Shown: positions 45,996-55,195, counted from the stretch's first letter. The stretch: DNA of 64,000 bases from Rhizobium nepotum 39/7 (GCF_000949865.1 NZ_JWJH01000009.1:1-64000), one strand, 5' to 3'. Translations and numbers: made by a program. Notes: generated from the sequence alone by a model not told the origin.

Positions 45996-46805
45996 ATGCA
46001 GCCCAAAGAGCTAGAGCGCATTGCGCGCCAGATCCGCCTGCGCGACGTCCAGGCTGTTTTTGAAGCGGGCGCGGGCCATATCGGCGGCGAAATGTCCGCC
46101 ATCGACATCATGACCGCCCTCTATTTCCGCGTTCTGCGCATCTGGCCGGACGAGCCGAAGAACCCGGCCCGCGACCGTTTCGTGCTTTCGAAGGGACACA
46201 CGGCCTGCGCGCTGTATGTGACCCTGGCCAAGCGCGGCTTCATTCCGGAGGAAGAAATCTCGACCTTCCTGCAGCCGAATTCCCGCCTTAACGGCCATCC
46301 GAACTGTAACAAGGTTCCAGGTGTCGAAACCAACACCGGCCCCCTCGGCCACGGGCTTCCCGTTGCCGTCGGCATGGCGAAAGCGGCCAAGCTTTCCGGC
46401 GCGGATTACCACACCTATGTGATGACTGGCGACGGCGAGATGCAGGAAGGCTCCAACTGGGAAGCCATCATGGCGGCGGCGCAATTTGGCCTCACCAATC
46501 TGACGCTGATCATCGATCATAACCGTTTCCAGCAGGGCGCCGCCATTGCCGACACCAACGATGTCGCGCCGCTGCGCCCCAAGCTTGAGGCTTTCGGCTG
46601 GGAGGTGAGCGAAATCAACGGCAACGTCATGGCAGAAGTGGTCCCGGCGCTGGAGCATCGCGGCAACCGCCCGCATTGCATCGTCGCCCATACCAACAAG
46701 GGTCATGGCATCTCCTTCATGCAGGACCGCGTCGACTGGCACCATAAGGTCCCAAGCAGGGAACAATACGAAATCGCCGTCAAAGAACTTTCGGAGGCAT
46801 TGTGA
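45996..46805 (+). CDS. Transketolase N-terminal (TPP-binding) subunit
   Basis: A 269-residue split-transketolase subunit. TPP/Mg motif GDGEMQEGSNWEAIMAAAQFGLTNLTLIIDHN is complete, and the N-terminal GAGHIGGEMSAIDIM...KGH pattern binds the phosphate of TPP. The ATG at 45996 has an AGAGG site; the longer frame start lacks one. Its stop overlaps the next gene by one base. It resembles the AptA/AptB type of dedicated catabolic transketolase. Confidence 0.9.
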   Translation: MQPKELERIARQIRLRDVQAVFEAGAGHIGGEMSAIDIMTALYFRVLRIWPDEPKNPARDRFVLSKGHTACALYVTLAKRGFIPEEEISTFLQPNSRLNGHPNCNKVPGVETNTGPLGHGLPVAVGMAKAAKLSGADYHTYVMTGDGEMQEGSNWEAIMAAAQFGLTNLTLIIDHNRFQQGAAIADTNDVAPLRPKLEAFGWEVSEINGNVMAEVVPALEHRGNRPHCIVAHTNKGHGISFMQDRVDWHHKVPSREQYEIAVKELSEAL

Positions 46806-47761
46806 TGAACGCGCCCGTAACCGTCGCCAAACTCCATGATTGCCGCGACGCCTTCGCGGAAACGCTGGAGGCGCTGGCAGCCGTCAACGACAAAGTAGTT
46901 GCTGTCTGCAACGATTCGGTCGGTTCTTCGAAACTCGGCGGCTTCAAGTCGAAATTCCCCGAGCGCCTCGTCAATGTCGGTATTGCCGAACAGAACATGG
47001 TCGGCGTCGGCGCCGGTCTTGCCAATGGCGGCCAGCTGCCCTTCGTCTGTGGCGCATCCTGCTTCCTCACCGGCCGCGCGCTGGAGCAGATCAAGGCCGA
47101 CCTCGCCTATTCGAATGCCAATGTGAAACTCATCGGCATCTCCTCGGGCATGGCCTATGGCGAACTTGGGCCGACACATCATTCCATCGAGGACTTCGCC
47201 TGGACCCGCGTTCTGCCGAACCTGCCTGTCATCGCCCCCTGCGATCGCATAGAAACGGCTGCCGCCGTCAAATGGGCGGCAGAGTATGCCGGCCCGTGCT
47301 TCCTGCGTCTGTCGCGCGTCGGCGTTCCGGACCTTCTGCCGGAAGACCACGTTTTCGTACCAGGCCGCGCCAACTTGCTGCGCGAGGGTTCCGACCTGAC
47401 GCTGATCGCCAACGGCACGCTGACGCACCGCATCGTCAAGGCCGCCGATATTCTCGCCAGCCGCGGCGTCAAGGCACGCGTGCTGAACATGGCCACCGTT
47501 CGCCCCATCGACGAGGCGGCCATTGTCGCGGCGGCCAATGAAACCGGCGCGATCCTGACCGCCGAGGAACATTCGATCTTCGGTGGTCTCGGTTCCGCCA
47601 TCGCTGAAGTCGTGGTCGATCAGGCGCCCGTGCCGATGAAGCGGCTCGGCGTTCCCGGCGTCTTCGCCCAGACCGGTTCAGCCGAATGGCTGCTTGATGA
47701 ATTCGGTATGGCGCCCGACGCCATCGCTGACGCGGCTGAAGCGCTGATCAAGCGAAAATAA
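46805..47761 (+). CDS. Transketolase C-terminal (pyrimidine-binding) subunit
   Basis: A 318-residue partner subunit: pyrimidine domain (FVCGASCFLTGRALEQIKADLAYSNANVKLIGISSG, GPTHHSIEDFAWTRVLPN) and C-terminal transketolase domain (MATVRPIDEAAIVAAANETGAILTAEEHSIFGGLGSAI). The TGATG overlap with the N-terminal subunit shows coupling. Together they transfer a two-carbon ketol unit. Confidence 0.9.
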   Translation: MNAPVTVAKLHDCRDAFAETLEALAAVNDKVVAVCNDSVGSSKLGGFKSKFPERLVNVGIAEQNMVGVGAGLANGGQLPFVCGASCFLTGRALEQIKADLAYSNANVKLIGISSGMAYGELGPTHHSIEDFAWTRVLPNLPVIAPCDRIETAAAVKWAAEYAGPCFLRLSRVGVPDLLPEDHVFVPGRANLLREGSDLTLIANGTLTHRIVKAADILASRGVKARVLNMATVRPIDEAAIVAAANETGAILTAEEHSIFGGLGSAIAEVVVDQAPVPMKRLGVPGVFAQTGSAEWLLDEFGMAPDAIADAAEALIKRK

Positions 47762-47774
47762 GTCTCCTCCCAGG

Positions 47775-47815
47775 GTCGTCGCGTATCTTCGGATGCGCGG
47801 CGACACCCTTTTTTT
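47775..47815 (+). terminator. Rho-independent terminator within the sugar gene cluster
   Basis: A 13-bp stem (GTCGTCGCGTATC with GATGCGCGGCGAC, two G-U pairs) closed by a TTCG tetraloop is followed by ACCCTTTTTTT. It lies 14 bp after the transketolase stop and 63 bp before the kinase start, so the kinase, SorC and SDR genes may have a separate promoter or be expressed only by readthrough. Confidence 0.85.
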
Positions 47816-47877
47816 CAGTAAAGCAGACGCCTTTTTCTTTGAACCGCCCAAGCCTAGGACAAAGAAATTGTGCGAAA

Positions 47878-49377
47878 ATGACCGCCGCCGACGAAAGAAC
47901 TCAAGTGATGCGCGCAATTCTGTCCATCGATCAGGGCACCACCAATTCCAAGGCCATTCTCGTCGCGGAAACCGGGGAGTTGCTGGCGCGCGGTTCGTCA
48001 CCTGTCGGGATCGCCTATCCGCAGCCCGGATGGGTGGAACAGAACCCGAACCGCATCTGGGCCTCGGTTTGTGAAGCGATTTCCGCCTGCCTTTCAGCCG
48101 CACCCTCTGACGTCAACGTCGAGGCCGTCGCCATTTCCAACCAGCGCGAATCGGTGACGATCTGGGACGGAGAAACCGGCGAGCCCCTCGGCCCGGTCTT
48201 AAGCTGGCAGTGCCGTCGCACGGCGCAGGACTGCGCCGACCTGATCGGCAGGGGACATTCCGACCGTGTCATGGCGCTGACCGGTCTGCCGATCGACCCG
48301 ATGTTTCCCGGCGCGAAGATGCGCTGGCTGCTGGAGCGCGCGCCCGAGGGCCGCAAGCTCCGCCTCGGCACGATCGATAGCTGGCTCATCCATTGCTTCA
48401 CAGGCGGCAAGGTGCATGCCTGCGATGCCTCCAATGCCGCCCGCAGCCAGGTGCTCGATCTCAATCGACAGGTCTGGAGCGAGGAGCTTTGCGAGCTCTT
48501 CTGCGTCGATATCGACGCGTTGCCGGAACTGCGCGACAGTAGTGGCGATTTCGGCGTGACGTTTGGCGTTCCCGGCATCAAGGACGGCACACCGCTTCTC
48601 GCAGCCATCGGCGACAGCCATGCGGCTCTCTTCGGCCACGGCGCTTTTTATCCCGGCGACGGCAAGGTGACCTTCGGCACCGGATCCTCGGTCATGACGA
48701 CCCTGCCCCATTTCATCGCGCCTGAACGTGGCATCACCACCACGGTCGCCTGGCGGCTTGGCGGAAAGCCGACCTTTGCTTTCGAAGGCAATATTCTCGT
48801 ATCCGCCGCCTCGCTGCCATGGATGACGGAAATCCTCGGCCTGCCCGATGTCGCCGCGCTTGTCGAACTTGCCGCCACTGCCGAACCAGACGGCCCCGGT
48901 TTCGTGCCGGCCTTTGTCGGCCTCGGTGCGCCCTACTGGTATTCGGACGCACGGGCGCTATTTTCACAGATCAATTTCAGCACCACCCGCGCGCAGATGG
49001 CCCGCGCCGTCACCGATTCCATCGCCCTCCAGGTTCGTGACGTCTTCGCGGCCATGCGCGCGCAATCGCCGACCGGTTTTGGGCGGCTGTTCGTGGATGG
49101 TGGTCCAAGCCAGAACCGTTTCCTGATGCAATGCGTCGCAGACATGCTGGAACATCCTGTCATCCAGCACGACGCGCCGGAAGCATCGGCACTCGGCGCC
49201 GCCTATCTCGCGGGTCTCGAACTCGGTGTCTGGAGCGATCTCGATGCCATCGCGGCGCTCAACAGCCAAGGCAACGTCATTACGCCGTCAGGCGGTGACG
49301 GCAGGCGGCGGCTCGGGGTCTGGCGCGATGCGATTGCCCGCTCGACCTTACCTGTAACCTCGGGTAATGGTGAATAA
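47878..49377 (+). CDS. FGGY-family carbohydrate kinase
   Basis: A 499-residue sugar kinase of the glycerol/xylulose kinase type. Phosphate loop SIDQGTTNSKAILV, central GDSHAALFGHGAF and TFGTGSSVMTT, and the C-terminal FVDGGPSQNRFLMQCVADM adenosine motif are all present. The start may be 47878 or the ATG at 47908. It likely phosphorylates the ketose produced by the SDR, making the transketolase substrate. Confidence 0.9.
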   Translation: MTAADERTQVMRAILSIDQGTTNSKAILVAETGELLARGSSPVGIAYPQPGWVEQNPNRIWASVCEAISACLSAAPSDVNVEAVAISNQRESVTIWDGETGEPLGPVLSWQCRRTAQDCADLIGRGHSDRVMALTGLPIDPMFPGAKMRWLLERAPEGRKLRLGTIDSWLIHCFTGGKVHACDASNAARSQVLDLNRQVWSEELCELFCVDIDALPELRDSSGDFGVTFGVPGIKDGTPLLAAIGDSHAALFGHGAFYPGDGKVTFGTGSSVMTTLPHFIAPERGITTTVAWRLGGKPTFAFEGNILVSAASLPWMTEILGLPDVAALVELAATAEPDGPGFVPAFVGLGAPYWYSDARALFSQINFSTTRAQMARAVTDSIALQVRDVFAAMRAQSPTGFGRLFVDGGPSQNRFLMQCVADMLEHPVIQHDAPEASALGAAYLAGLELGVWSDLDAIAALNSQGNVITPSGGDGRRRLGVWRDAIARSTLPVTSGNGE

Positions 49378-49386
49378 AAATTCACC
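49369..49386. promoter_or_regulatory. Inverted repeat ahead of the SorC gene
   Basis: GGTGAATAAAAATTCACC, a 7-bp inverted repeat with 4-bp centre, overlaps the kinase stop codon and lies 11 bp before the SorC ATG. Position fits autoregulation or translational control. Half-sites match those in the 45806-45831 region. Confidence 0.45.
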
Positions 49387-49397
49387 ATGGAGGGCTT

Positions 49398-50351
49398 ATG
49401 GGCAGGCTAAACGAACTTCGGATGATATCCCGCGTGGCGCAGATGTATTTCAGCGAGCACAAGCGACAGGCGGAAATCGCCCAGCATCTCAATCTCTCGC
49501 AGGCAACCGTGTCGCGCATGTTGAAGCGTGCCGAAGCGGAAGGCATCGTCCGCACCAGCATCATTCCGCCGCCCGGCACCTATGGCGATCTGGAAGCGCA
49601 GCTACGCGAGCGTTTCGACCTTCCGGAAGCCATCGTCGTCGATTGCAGCGAGGATCGCGACGGCGCCATCATGGCCCGTATCGGTGAGGCGGCGGCGCAT
49701 TTTCTCGAGGTGACGCTATCGCAGAACGAGATCATCGGTGTTTCCAGCTGGAGCCAGACAATCTTCAAGATGGTGGAAAACATCCACCCTCTGAAAGGTG
49801 CAAAAGCGCGCTATATCGTCCAGACCCTGGGGGGCATGGGTGATCCCTCCGTGCAGACGCACGCCACCCAGATCACTACCCGTCTCGCGCGACTGACGGA
49901 GGCCGAACCGAAACTGCTGCTCGTGCCGGGCGTCGCCACCTCGCGCGAGGCGAAGCTTTTGATGCTGGCTGATCCTTTTGTACGCGAAACCATCGATCTT
50001 TTCGGTTCGATCACACTCGCCATCGTCGGCGTCGGCGCTGTCGAGCCGTCGGAGCTTCTCGCCCGGTCCGGCAATATCTTCTCCGCCAAGGAGCTTGCCG
50101 ATCTCGCACAGGCGGGCGCGGTCGGCGACATATCGCTGAGGTTCTTTGACAGGCAAGGCAAGCCGGTCAAGACACCGCTGGACGACCGGGTCATCGGATT
50201 GCCGCTGGAGAACCTCTCGAATGTCGACCGCGTCATCGCGCTCGCGGGCGGCTCGAAAAAGACCGAAGCGATCGCCGGCGCGCTCAGAACCGGCGTGATC
50301 GACGTGCTCGTCACCGACAAATTCACCGCCGAACGACTGGTCGGCACATAA
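49398..50351 (+). CDS. SorC/DeoR-type sugar-binding regulator
   Basis: A 317-residue regulator. The N-terminal HTH (KRQAEIAQHLNLSQATVSRMLKRAEAEGIV) is followed by a sugar-phosphate-binding domain typical of SorC (IIGVSSWSQTIFKMVENIHP and LVPGVATSREAK). It probably senses the phosphorylated sugar of the pathway and controls the divergent transporter and transketolase promoters. A 28-bp gap separates it from the next SDR gene. Confidence 0.92.
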   Translation: MGRLNELRMISRVAQMYFSEHKRQAEIAQHLNLSQATVSRMLKRAEAEGIVRTSIIPPPGTYGDLEAQLRERFDLPEAIVVDCSEDRDGAIMARIGEAAAHFLEVTLSQNEIIGVSSWSQTIFKMVENIHPLKGAKARYIVQTLGGMGDPSVQTHATQITTRLARLTEAEPKLLLVPGVATSREAKLLMLADPFVRETIDLFGSITLAIVGVGAVEPSELLARSGNIFSAKELADLAQAGAVGDISLRFFDRQGKPVKTPLDDRVIGLPLENLSNVDRVIALAGGSKKTEAIAGALRTGVIDVLVTDKFTAERLVGT

Positions 50352-50379
50352 ACATGGCATTATCCCGTAAGGAGGAGAC

Positions 50380-51165
50380 ATGAGGCGCTTTGAGGGTCAA
50401 TCCGTATTCGTGACTGGAGGCAACAAGGGCATCGGTTACGGCATCGCCCGCCGTTTTGCCGAGGAAGGCGCGAAAGTCGCCATCGCCTCCGTCGACAAGG
50501 ACACGCAGGATACCGCGAAGAAGCTGGCCGATGAGACCGGCTCGGTCACCCATGGCGTCATACTCGATGTGCGGGATGCGGCAGCCGTTCGTGACGCCTA
50601 TGGTGCTGCGGAAGATGCCATCGGGGCGCTTTCCGTCTCCATTCAGAATGCCGGCGTCATCACCATTTCCAGGATCGAGGATCTGACGCAGGAGCAATGG
50701 GATTTAAATCTTGACGTCAACACCAAGGGTGCGTTCCTCTGCTGTCAGGAGGCGATCCGCCGCTTCCGCGCAAGCGGCATCAAGGGCCGCCTGGTCAACA
50801 CCGCTTCCGGCCAGGCCCGGCAGGGGTTTATCTACACGCCGCATTACGCCGCGTCCAAATTCGGCGTTGTTGGCCTCACCCAGAGCCTTGCCAAGGAACT
50901 CGCGCCGGAAGGCATCACCGTCAACGCTATTTGCCCCGGCATCATCCATACCGAAATGTGGGATTACAACGACCGCGTCTGGGGCCAGATGCTCGGCGAT
51001 TACAAGCCCGGCGAACTGATGGCCGAGTGGGTGCGCAACATCCCGATGCGCCGCGCCGGCACGCCCGCCGAAGTCGCGGCACTCGTCGCGTTCCTGGCAT
51101 CCGAAGACGCCACCTATATCACCGGTCAGACGATCAATGTCGATGGCGGTTTGATTATGTCGTGA
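50380..51165 (+). CDS. SDR-family dehydrogenase
   Basis: A 261-residue short-chain dehydrogenase. TGGNKGIGYGIA binds NAD(P), NAG at residue 87 or so, and the active site uses YAASKFG with an upstream Ser (TASGQ). C-terminal YITGQTINVDGG is complete. An AAGGAGG site precedes the ATG. It is the second dehydrogenase of the locus, so two successive oxidations or two substrates are possible. Confidence 0.9.
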   Translation: MRRFEGQSVFVTGGNKGIGYGIARRFAEEGAKVAIASVDKDTQDTAKKLADETGSVTHGVILDVRDAAAVRDAYGAAEDAIGALSVSIQNAGVITISRIEDLTQEQWDLNLDVNTKGAFLCCQEAIRRFRASGIKGRLVNTASGQARQGFIYTPHYAASKFGVVGLTQSLAKELAPEGITVNAICPGIIHTEMWDYNDRVWGQMLGDYKPGELMAEWVRNIPMRRAGTPAEVAALVAFLASEDATYITGQTINVDGGLIMS

Positions 51166-51313
51166 AGGGTCTCTTGTTCAGGCAACAGGCTTCGGAGGCA
51201 CCTGCGTTCCTCAACACTGCGATTGTAACGCAGATGGTGGCATCGGCTCACAACATCAGTTGCGCTCCCCGCAGATCAGCTTCATGAAGGGATCGGAGAT
51301 CGTGCTGTCGGCG

Positions 51314-51528
51314 GTTCCTATGATGCTGAAAATGGCCGCCATCCAAGGCATTTCGGTCAGGCACAGGCGAGCGTTCGAGGACATGAACCTGCTATCGACA
51401 AACACGGCATTTACCCGGGGATCGACAGGGTCTACGCCTTTGAGGATGCACGAACGGCGTTCGATAATCTCAAACGTGGGCCGTTCGGGAAGGTGGTCGT
51501 TCGATTCGAGAATGAAGTTAAGCGTTGA
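51314..51528 (+). pseudogene. Zinc-type alcohol dehydrogenase C-terminal remnant
   Basis: The frame reads PMMLKMAAIQGISVRHRRAFEDMN and then, one base out of phase, AIDKHGIYPGIDRVYAFEDARTAFDN and ending GKVVVRFENEVKR plus TGA at 51526. These are the last 70 residues of an MDR alcohol dehydrogenase. A single base is missing near 51389 (ACC-TGCT). Nothing upstream of 51300 resembles the rest of the gene. From 51529 to 51756 I see no gene. Confidence 0.75.
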
Positions 51529-51756
51529 TTTTCAATTCCGCCGTGCTCTGCCATGACGTGCGGTTATTGGCAGCGTGTGCGCACCAATCGCGCGGAATAT
51601 CGTGCCTTGGCGTAGAATCGGCAGGGCTGGCGGACCATGCCCTATGAAGATGAACACTACATCTACGCTATAGCCCTCTAAGGCCGCATTTTACGGAGAT
51701 TACGTGTTGCGGGGGTATCTTCTGTTCACCGGCCCACTGCCGCTGTTGGAACGTCC

Positions 51757-52911
51757 TCATCGCTTGCCGGACGCCAGCGCCCCTGCCGCGATCACACCGA
51801 GCAGCAGGACGGAACATCCAAGGACGGCAGGGCTCGTGCCGAATGCGGCGCTGACCGCGAGGGCGACGATCCCGGCACTCCCAATCTGGAAGAAGCCGAC
51901 AAGACCTGAAGCCGTTGCAGACTTTCCGTGATCGCCAGCAATCGCGCCCGATACGGCGAGCGACAGGGAAGAGCCATTGGCGAGGCTGACCAGGCACATC
52001 GGCAATATCACGGCCCAGATGCTGGATATTCCAAGGACCGCCAAAAGGATGAAGCAGGCGCCTCCGAGCATGAAGCTGGCAATCCCGGCACCTGTGATCC
52101 TGTCATAAGGAATACGACCGAGCAGCTTCTTGCTGAGGATGTTGGCGCCGATGATACAGGCGCTGAGCGGCAGATAAAGCCAGCCGCTTTCCGCCTCGCT
52201 CCAGCCGGAGCGCTCGAACAGGAACGGCGATTGGGTGAGATAGACGAACCACGCGCAGTAGATCGCGCAGACAATGAGGGCATAGCGGCGAAAGCCTGCA
52301 TCGCGTAGTACCACGCCGAAGTCCGACAACGGCAGGCCATTCCTGTGACGCCGACTTTCCGGGTGTGTCTCCGGCAGGAGCACAAGCACCATCACGAGCG
52401 CTGCCACGCCGAACAGAGCGACGAACAGGAAGTCGGCCCGCCATCCCCATGCGGCAGCGAGATGCCCGCCCACGGCCGGCGCCAGCGCCGGTGACAGCGA
52501 CACCAGCGGATAGATAATGGCATAGACACGCGCCGAGCCGGTCTTGTCGCAAAGATCGGCGATGATGGCGCGGCCGATCACGAGTCCTGCTGCGGCCCCG
52601 ATCGCCTGGAGTATCCGCCACACCAGCAGCATCTCGAAACCGGATGACGTAGCACAGCCGATCGAAGCAGCGATGTAGATCAATATGCCTGCCACCAGCA
52701 CGGGCTTGCGGCCATAACGGTCGGACAGCGGGCCATAACCGAGTTGGGCCGTGGCCAGTCCGAAGAGATAAACCGATATTGTGACCGACATGAGCCGGTC
52801 GGCAACGGAAAGATCGCCGGCCATGGCCGGCATGGCGGGGAGAAAGATATCGGAGGCGATGAGGCCGAAGGCGCTGAGCATCGCCACGACCGCGATATGG
52901 GTGGGGCGCAT
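51757..52911 (-). CDS. MFS drug efflux transporter, Bcr/CflA type
   Basis: A 384-residue transporter with about 12 transmembrane helices. The motif GYGPLSDRYGRKPVLVAG after helix 2 and the first helix SAFGLIASDIFLPAMP are typical of the Bcr/CflA branch. The ATG at 52911 is favoured over a longer frame that runs into the LysR promoter. It is divergent from the LysR at 53040, which probably controls it. Confidence 0.9.
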   Translation of the reverse strand: MRPTHIAVVAMLSAFGLIASDIFLPAMPAMAGDLSVADRLMSVTISVYLFGLATAQLGYGPLSDRYGRKPVLVAGILIYIAASIGCATSSGFEMLLVWRILQAIGAAAGLVIGRAIIADLCDKTGSARVYAIIYPLVSLSPALAPAVGGHLAAAWGWRADFLFVALFGVAALVMVLVLLPETHPESRRHRNGLPLSDFGVVLRDAGFRRYALIVCAIYCAWFVYLTQSPFLFERSGWSEAESGWLYLPLSACIIGANILSKKLLGRIPYDRITGAGIASFMLGGACFILLAVLGISSIWAVILPMCLVSLANGSSLSLAVSGAIAGDHGKSATASGLVGFFQIGSAGIVALAVSAAFGTSPAVLGCSVLLLGVIAAGALASGKR

Positions 52912-53008
52912 AATGATCCGGGGAATGAGTGTGTCAGGGAGCGGTGGAATGGTTCGGCCAGATCCTATCGCTACCATGCCTATGTATAAATGCATCGAAA
53001 TGCACTAT

Positions 53009-53030
53009 CATGCTGCGAATACGCAGCATG
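53009..53030. promoter_or_regulatory. Perfect 9-bp dyad in the MFS/LysR divergent promoter
   Basis: CATGCTGCG and CGCAGCATG are separated by AATA, ending 9 bp before the LysR start codon. The inner TGCTGCGAATACGCAGCA contains a T-N11-A type LysR box. The gap is 128 bp and this is the only strong symmetry in it. Confidence 0.6.
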
Positions 53031-53039
53031 AGGATTTTG

Positions 53040-53924
53040 ATGAATTGGGATGATGTACGCCTGTTTCTGGCGGTCAGCCGGGCGGGAACGTTGCGCGCGG
53101 CGGGACAGGAGCTAAGCATCGACCAGACGACGGTCGGTCGGCGCATTGGTGTGCTTGAGGATGCGCTCGCAAGCCGGCTGTTCCTGCGAACGAAGACGGG
53201 TCTCATTCTGACAGAGAGCGGTCGCGAGGTGCTCGGCGTGGCGGAAGACATGGAGCGTCTGGCCGTGTCCTTCGCGCGTCGTTCCGAAGGTAATGATGCG
53301 AAAATCGAGGGCGAGGTGCGCGTCAGCACCACAGATTCTCTGGCTATGGACTTCGTCATGCCTGCAATCGAAACGCTGCGAAACAGCTATCCTGATGTAC
53401 GCATGATCCTGAGCACGACGACACGCCTTCTCGACCTCGGGCGGCGTGAGGCCGATGTCGCGATCCGCACGCGGCGCCCCGAGCAGCCGGACCTCATCGC
53501 TCGTCGTCTGGCGACATGGCCGGTTGGGCTCTTTGCCAGCCGCGATTATATCGAACGTCGCGGCCTGCCGAAACCTGGTGACGGTTTTGCTGGCCATGAC
53601 ATCGCCATCTACAAACCGGGTGTCACGGATCGGCAGGATCATACGTTGGCTGGCGAGCGACGCGACAGTGGTAGGATCGCCGCCGAACTGGATTCCAGCC
53701 TGATGCTTGCGACGTTCATCCGCGCCGGTATGGCGCTCGGCGAACTGCCAGAATATTTCGCGCAGAAGGACGCCAATCTCGTGCGCATCTGGCCCGATCT
53801 CAAGCGCGAGCAAACTTATGACGTTTGGCTGGTGCTGCATCGCGATCTCGCTGCCACGGCGCGAGTGCGCGTCGTCGTCGAGGCCATCGTTCAGGCGTTC
53901 GTCGCGCTAGGACGCAATATGTGA
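53040..53924 (+). CDS. LysR-family transcriptional regulator
   Basis: A 294-residue regulator. HTH: LAVSRAGTLRAAGQELSIDQTTVGRRIGVLEDALASRLF (residues 10-50). The effector domain has FVMPAIETLRNSYPDVRMILSTTTRLLDLGRREADVAIRTRRP. The ATG at 53040 is set by the family N-terminus (MNWDDVRLFLAV). It is paired with the MFS efflux gene. Confidence 0.9.
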   Translation: MNWDDVRLFLAVSRAGTLRAAGQELSIDQTTVGRRIGVLEDALASRLFLRTKTGLILTESGREVLGVAEDMERLAVSFARRSEGNDAKIEGEVRVSTTDSLAMDFVMPAIETLRNSYPDVRMILSTTTRLLDLGRREADVAIRTRRPEQPDLIARRLATWPVGLFASRDYIERRGLPKPGDGFAGHDIAIYKPGVTDRQDHTLAGERRDSGRIAAELDSSLMLATFIRAGMALGELPEYFAQKDANLVRIWPDLKREQTYDVWLVLHRDLAATARVRVVVEAIVQAFVALGRNM

Positions 53925-54070
53925 CCTGCGCGGAAATTGGTGGTGATTGGTAAACACGGCTGTCGGCAAAAAGCGTTGGATCTCTCAAAATGACAGGCCG
54001 CGCTCAACCACGATAAGCACCTCGAGAAGTGGCCGTTGATGTTCAATAAGAGAAATACTAGCAAAGTCTG

Positions 54071-54610
54071 ATGAAAATCTTAGCAATATCCGGAAGTGGG
54101 CGCGCAAGCTCGACGAATACGGCGATGCTGCGGGCTGTTGCCGAGATCGCTCAGCCCAAACACGAAGTCACTGTATTTGACGGCACCGCTGGCTTGCCGG
54201 TTTTTTCGCCCGACTTTGAAGTGGGACCTCTTCCAGTCGAAGTTCAAGCCTTCGTGGATATGATTGGCGAAAGTCACTGCGTGATTATATCAAGTCCAGA
54301 GTATGTCAGGTCGATTCCCGGCGGTTTGAAAAATGCCATAGACTGGCTTGTATCGCGTGACGAGATCGTCCAAAAACCAATCGCGCTGATGCACGCCTCT
54401 CACCGTGGGGAGGATATGCTGGAGCAACTCAGGCTGGTTCTGTCCACCGTCAGCCAGAAATTTGCGCAAGACTTATTCCTAAGGTTTGAGTTTATGAAGC
54501 TGTCGCCCGAGGAAATTTCAGATCGACTGGCGGTGCCGACAAATCGAGCCGCTGTGGCTGATTTTTTGCGTGACCTCACCAATTCCACGGTAACTGCGGG
54601 CTCGGAGTGA
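54071..54610 (+). CDS. NADPH-dependent FMN reductase family protein
   Basis: A 179-residue flavodoxin-like protein. The FMN phosphate loop is ISGSGRASSTNTAMLRA and the isoalloxazine-contact motif SSPEYVRSIPGGLKNAIDWLVS. Related members reduce quinones or azo compounds. It is isolated, with ISL3 debris after it. Confidence 0.85.
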   Translation: MKILAISGSGRASSTNTAMLRAVAEIAQPKHEVTVFDGTAGLPVFSPDFEVGPLPVEVQAFVDMIGESHCVIISSPEYVRSIPGGLKNAIDWLVSRDEIVQKPIALMHASHRGEDMLEQLRLVLSTVSQKFAQDLFLRFEFMKLSPEEISDRLAVPTNRAAVADFLRDLTNSTVTAGSE

Positions 54611-54619
54611 CGTCCCCGG

Positions 54620-54870
54620 CCCTAACCGGACGTTGAACTTTAGCTGCGCGCCTTTCTGCGGCTTCCCCGAATTTGCCATTTTCACGCGGCCTCGTCTCGT
54701 TTGACGCCATTACTGAGGGAGGCGACGACGCTTGTTGAAGCCAGGTCGGACTCGAGCAACAGGGCCCGGTCCGTTCGGTTCTGACCATGGCATGGAAATC
54801 GGCGACGATGTGACGTGCTTCGACAAGTGCCGGCACGGCATTCTCAATGGCCGCGATCATGACGATTCGG
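54620..54870 (-). pseudogene. ISL3-family transposase remnant
   Basis: The minus strand reads MIAAIENAVPALVEARHIVADFHAMVRTERTG, then after a disrupted patch MASNETRPRENGKFGEAAERRAAKVQRPV. The first part matches the C-terminal region of ISL3-type transposases (before the WSNGQ motif, which is absent). No ends or full frame remain. Confidence 0.6.
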
Positions 54871-54996
54871 CTTTGGTGGAGTTGTCTCGACCAATGGTCA
54901 TCAACCTCGCAATCGCGCGCTGACAGAGCGTGCGTCAGGCTACTCCCATCTGCCTTCACCCCCGGCGGCGGTGTGTTACCTATTCCGAGATCACCT

Positions 54997-55020
54997 GGGG
55001 CTTCCTTAGAAGCCCCGTTT
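54997..55020. terminator. Strong hairpin with T-rich tail
   Basis: GGGGCTTC-CTTA-GAAGCCCC (8-bp perfect stem) followed by GTTT lies in the 585-bp gap between the FMN reductase and the LysR end. It is symmetrical enough to serve either direction. No gene is seen in 55021-55195. Confidence 0.5.
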
Positions 55021-55195
55021 CCTAATCCTGCACCAGAGAGCCGCTACATTTCGAGCTCCAGCATCCAATTGTGCATCGAGTCAGGCAAGTACGCATCCTG
55101 GGACTTTGCCAGGACCGGGGCGGGCCGGATAGGATGTGAACCCACGACCCGTCATCGCAATCTGCCGGCGCAAGGCTGGGCGAAAAGGCCCGCTT

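Noticed and set aside
55120-55175. A possible tRNA 3' end on the minus strand (GGTCGTGGGTTCACATCC then CCGGCCCGCC)
   Set aside because: The T-arm stem pairs only with two G-U pairs, and no anticodon arm or 5' acceptor strand was found upstream, so it is most likely chance.
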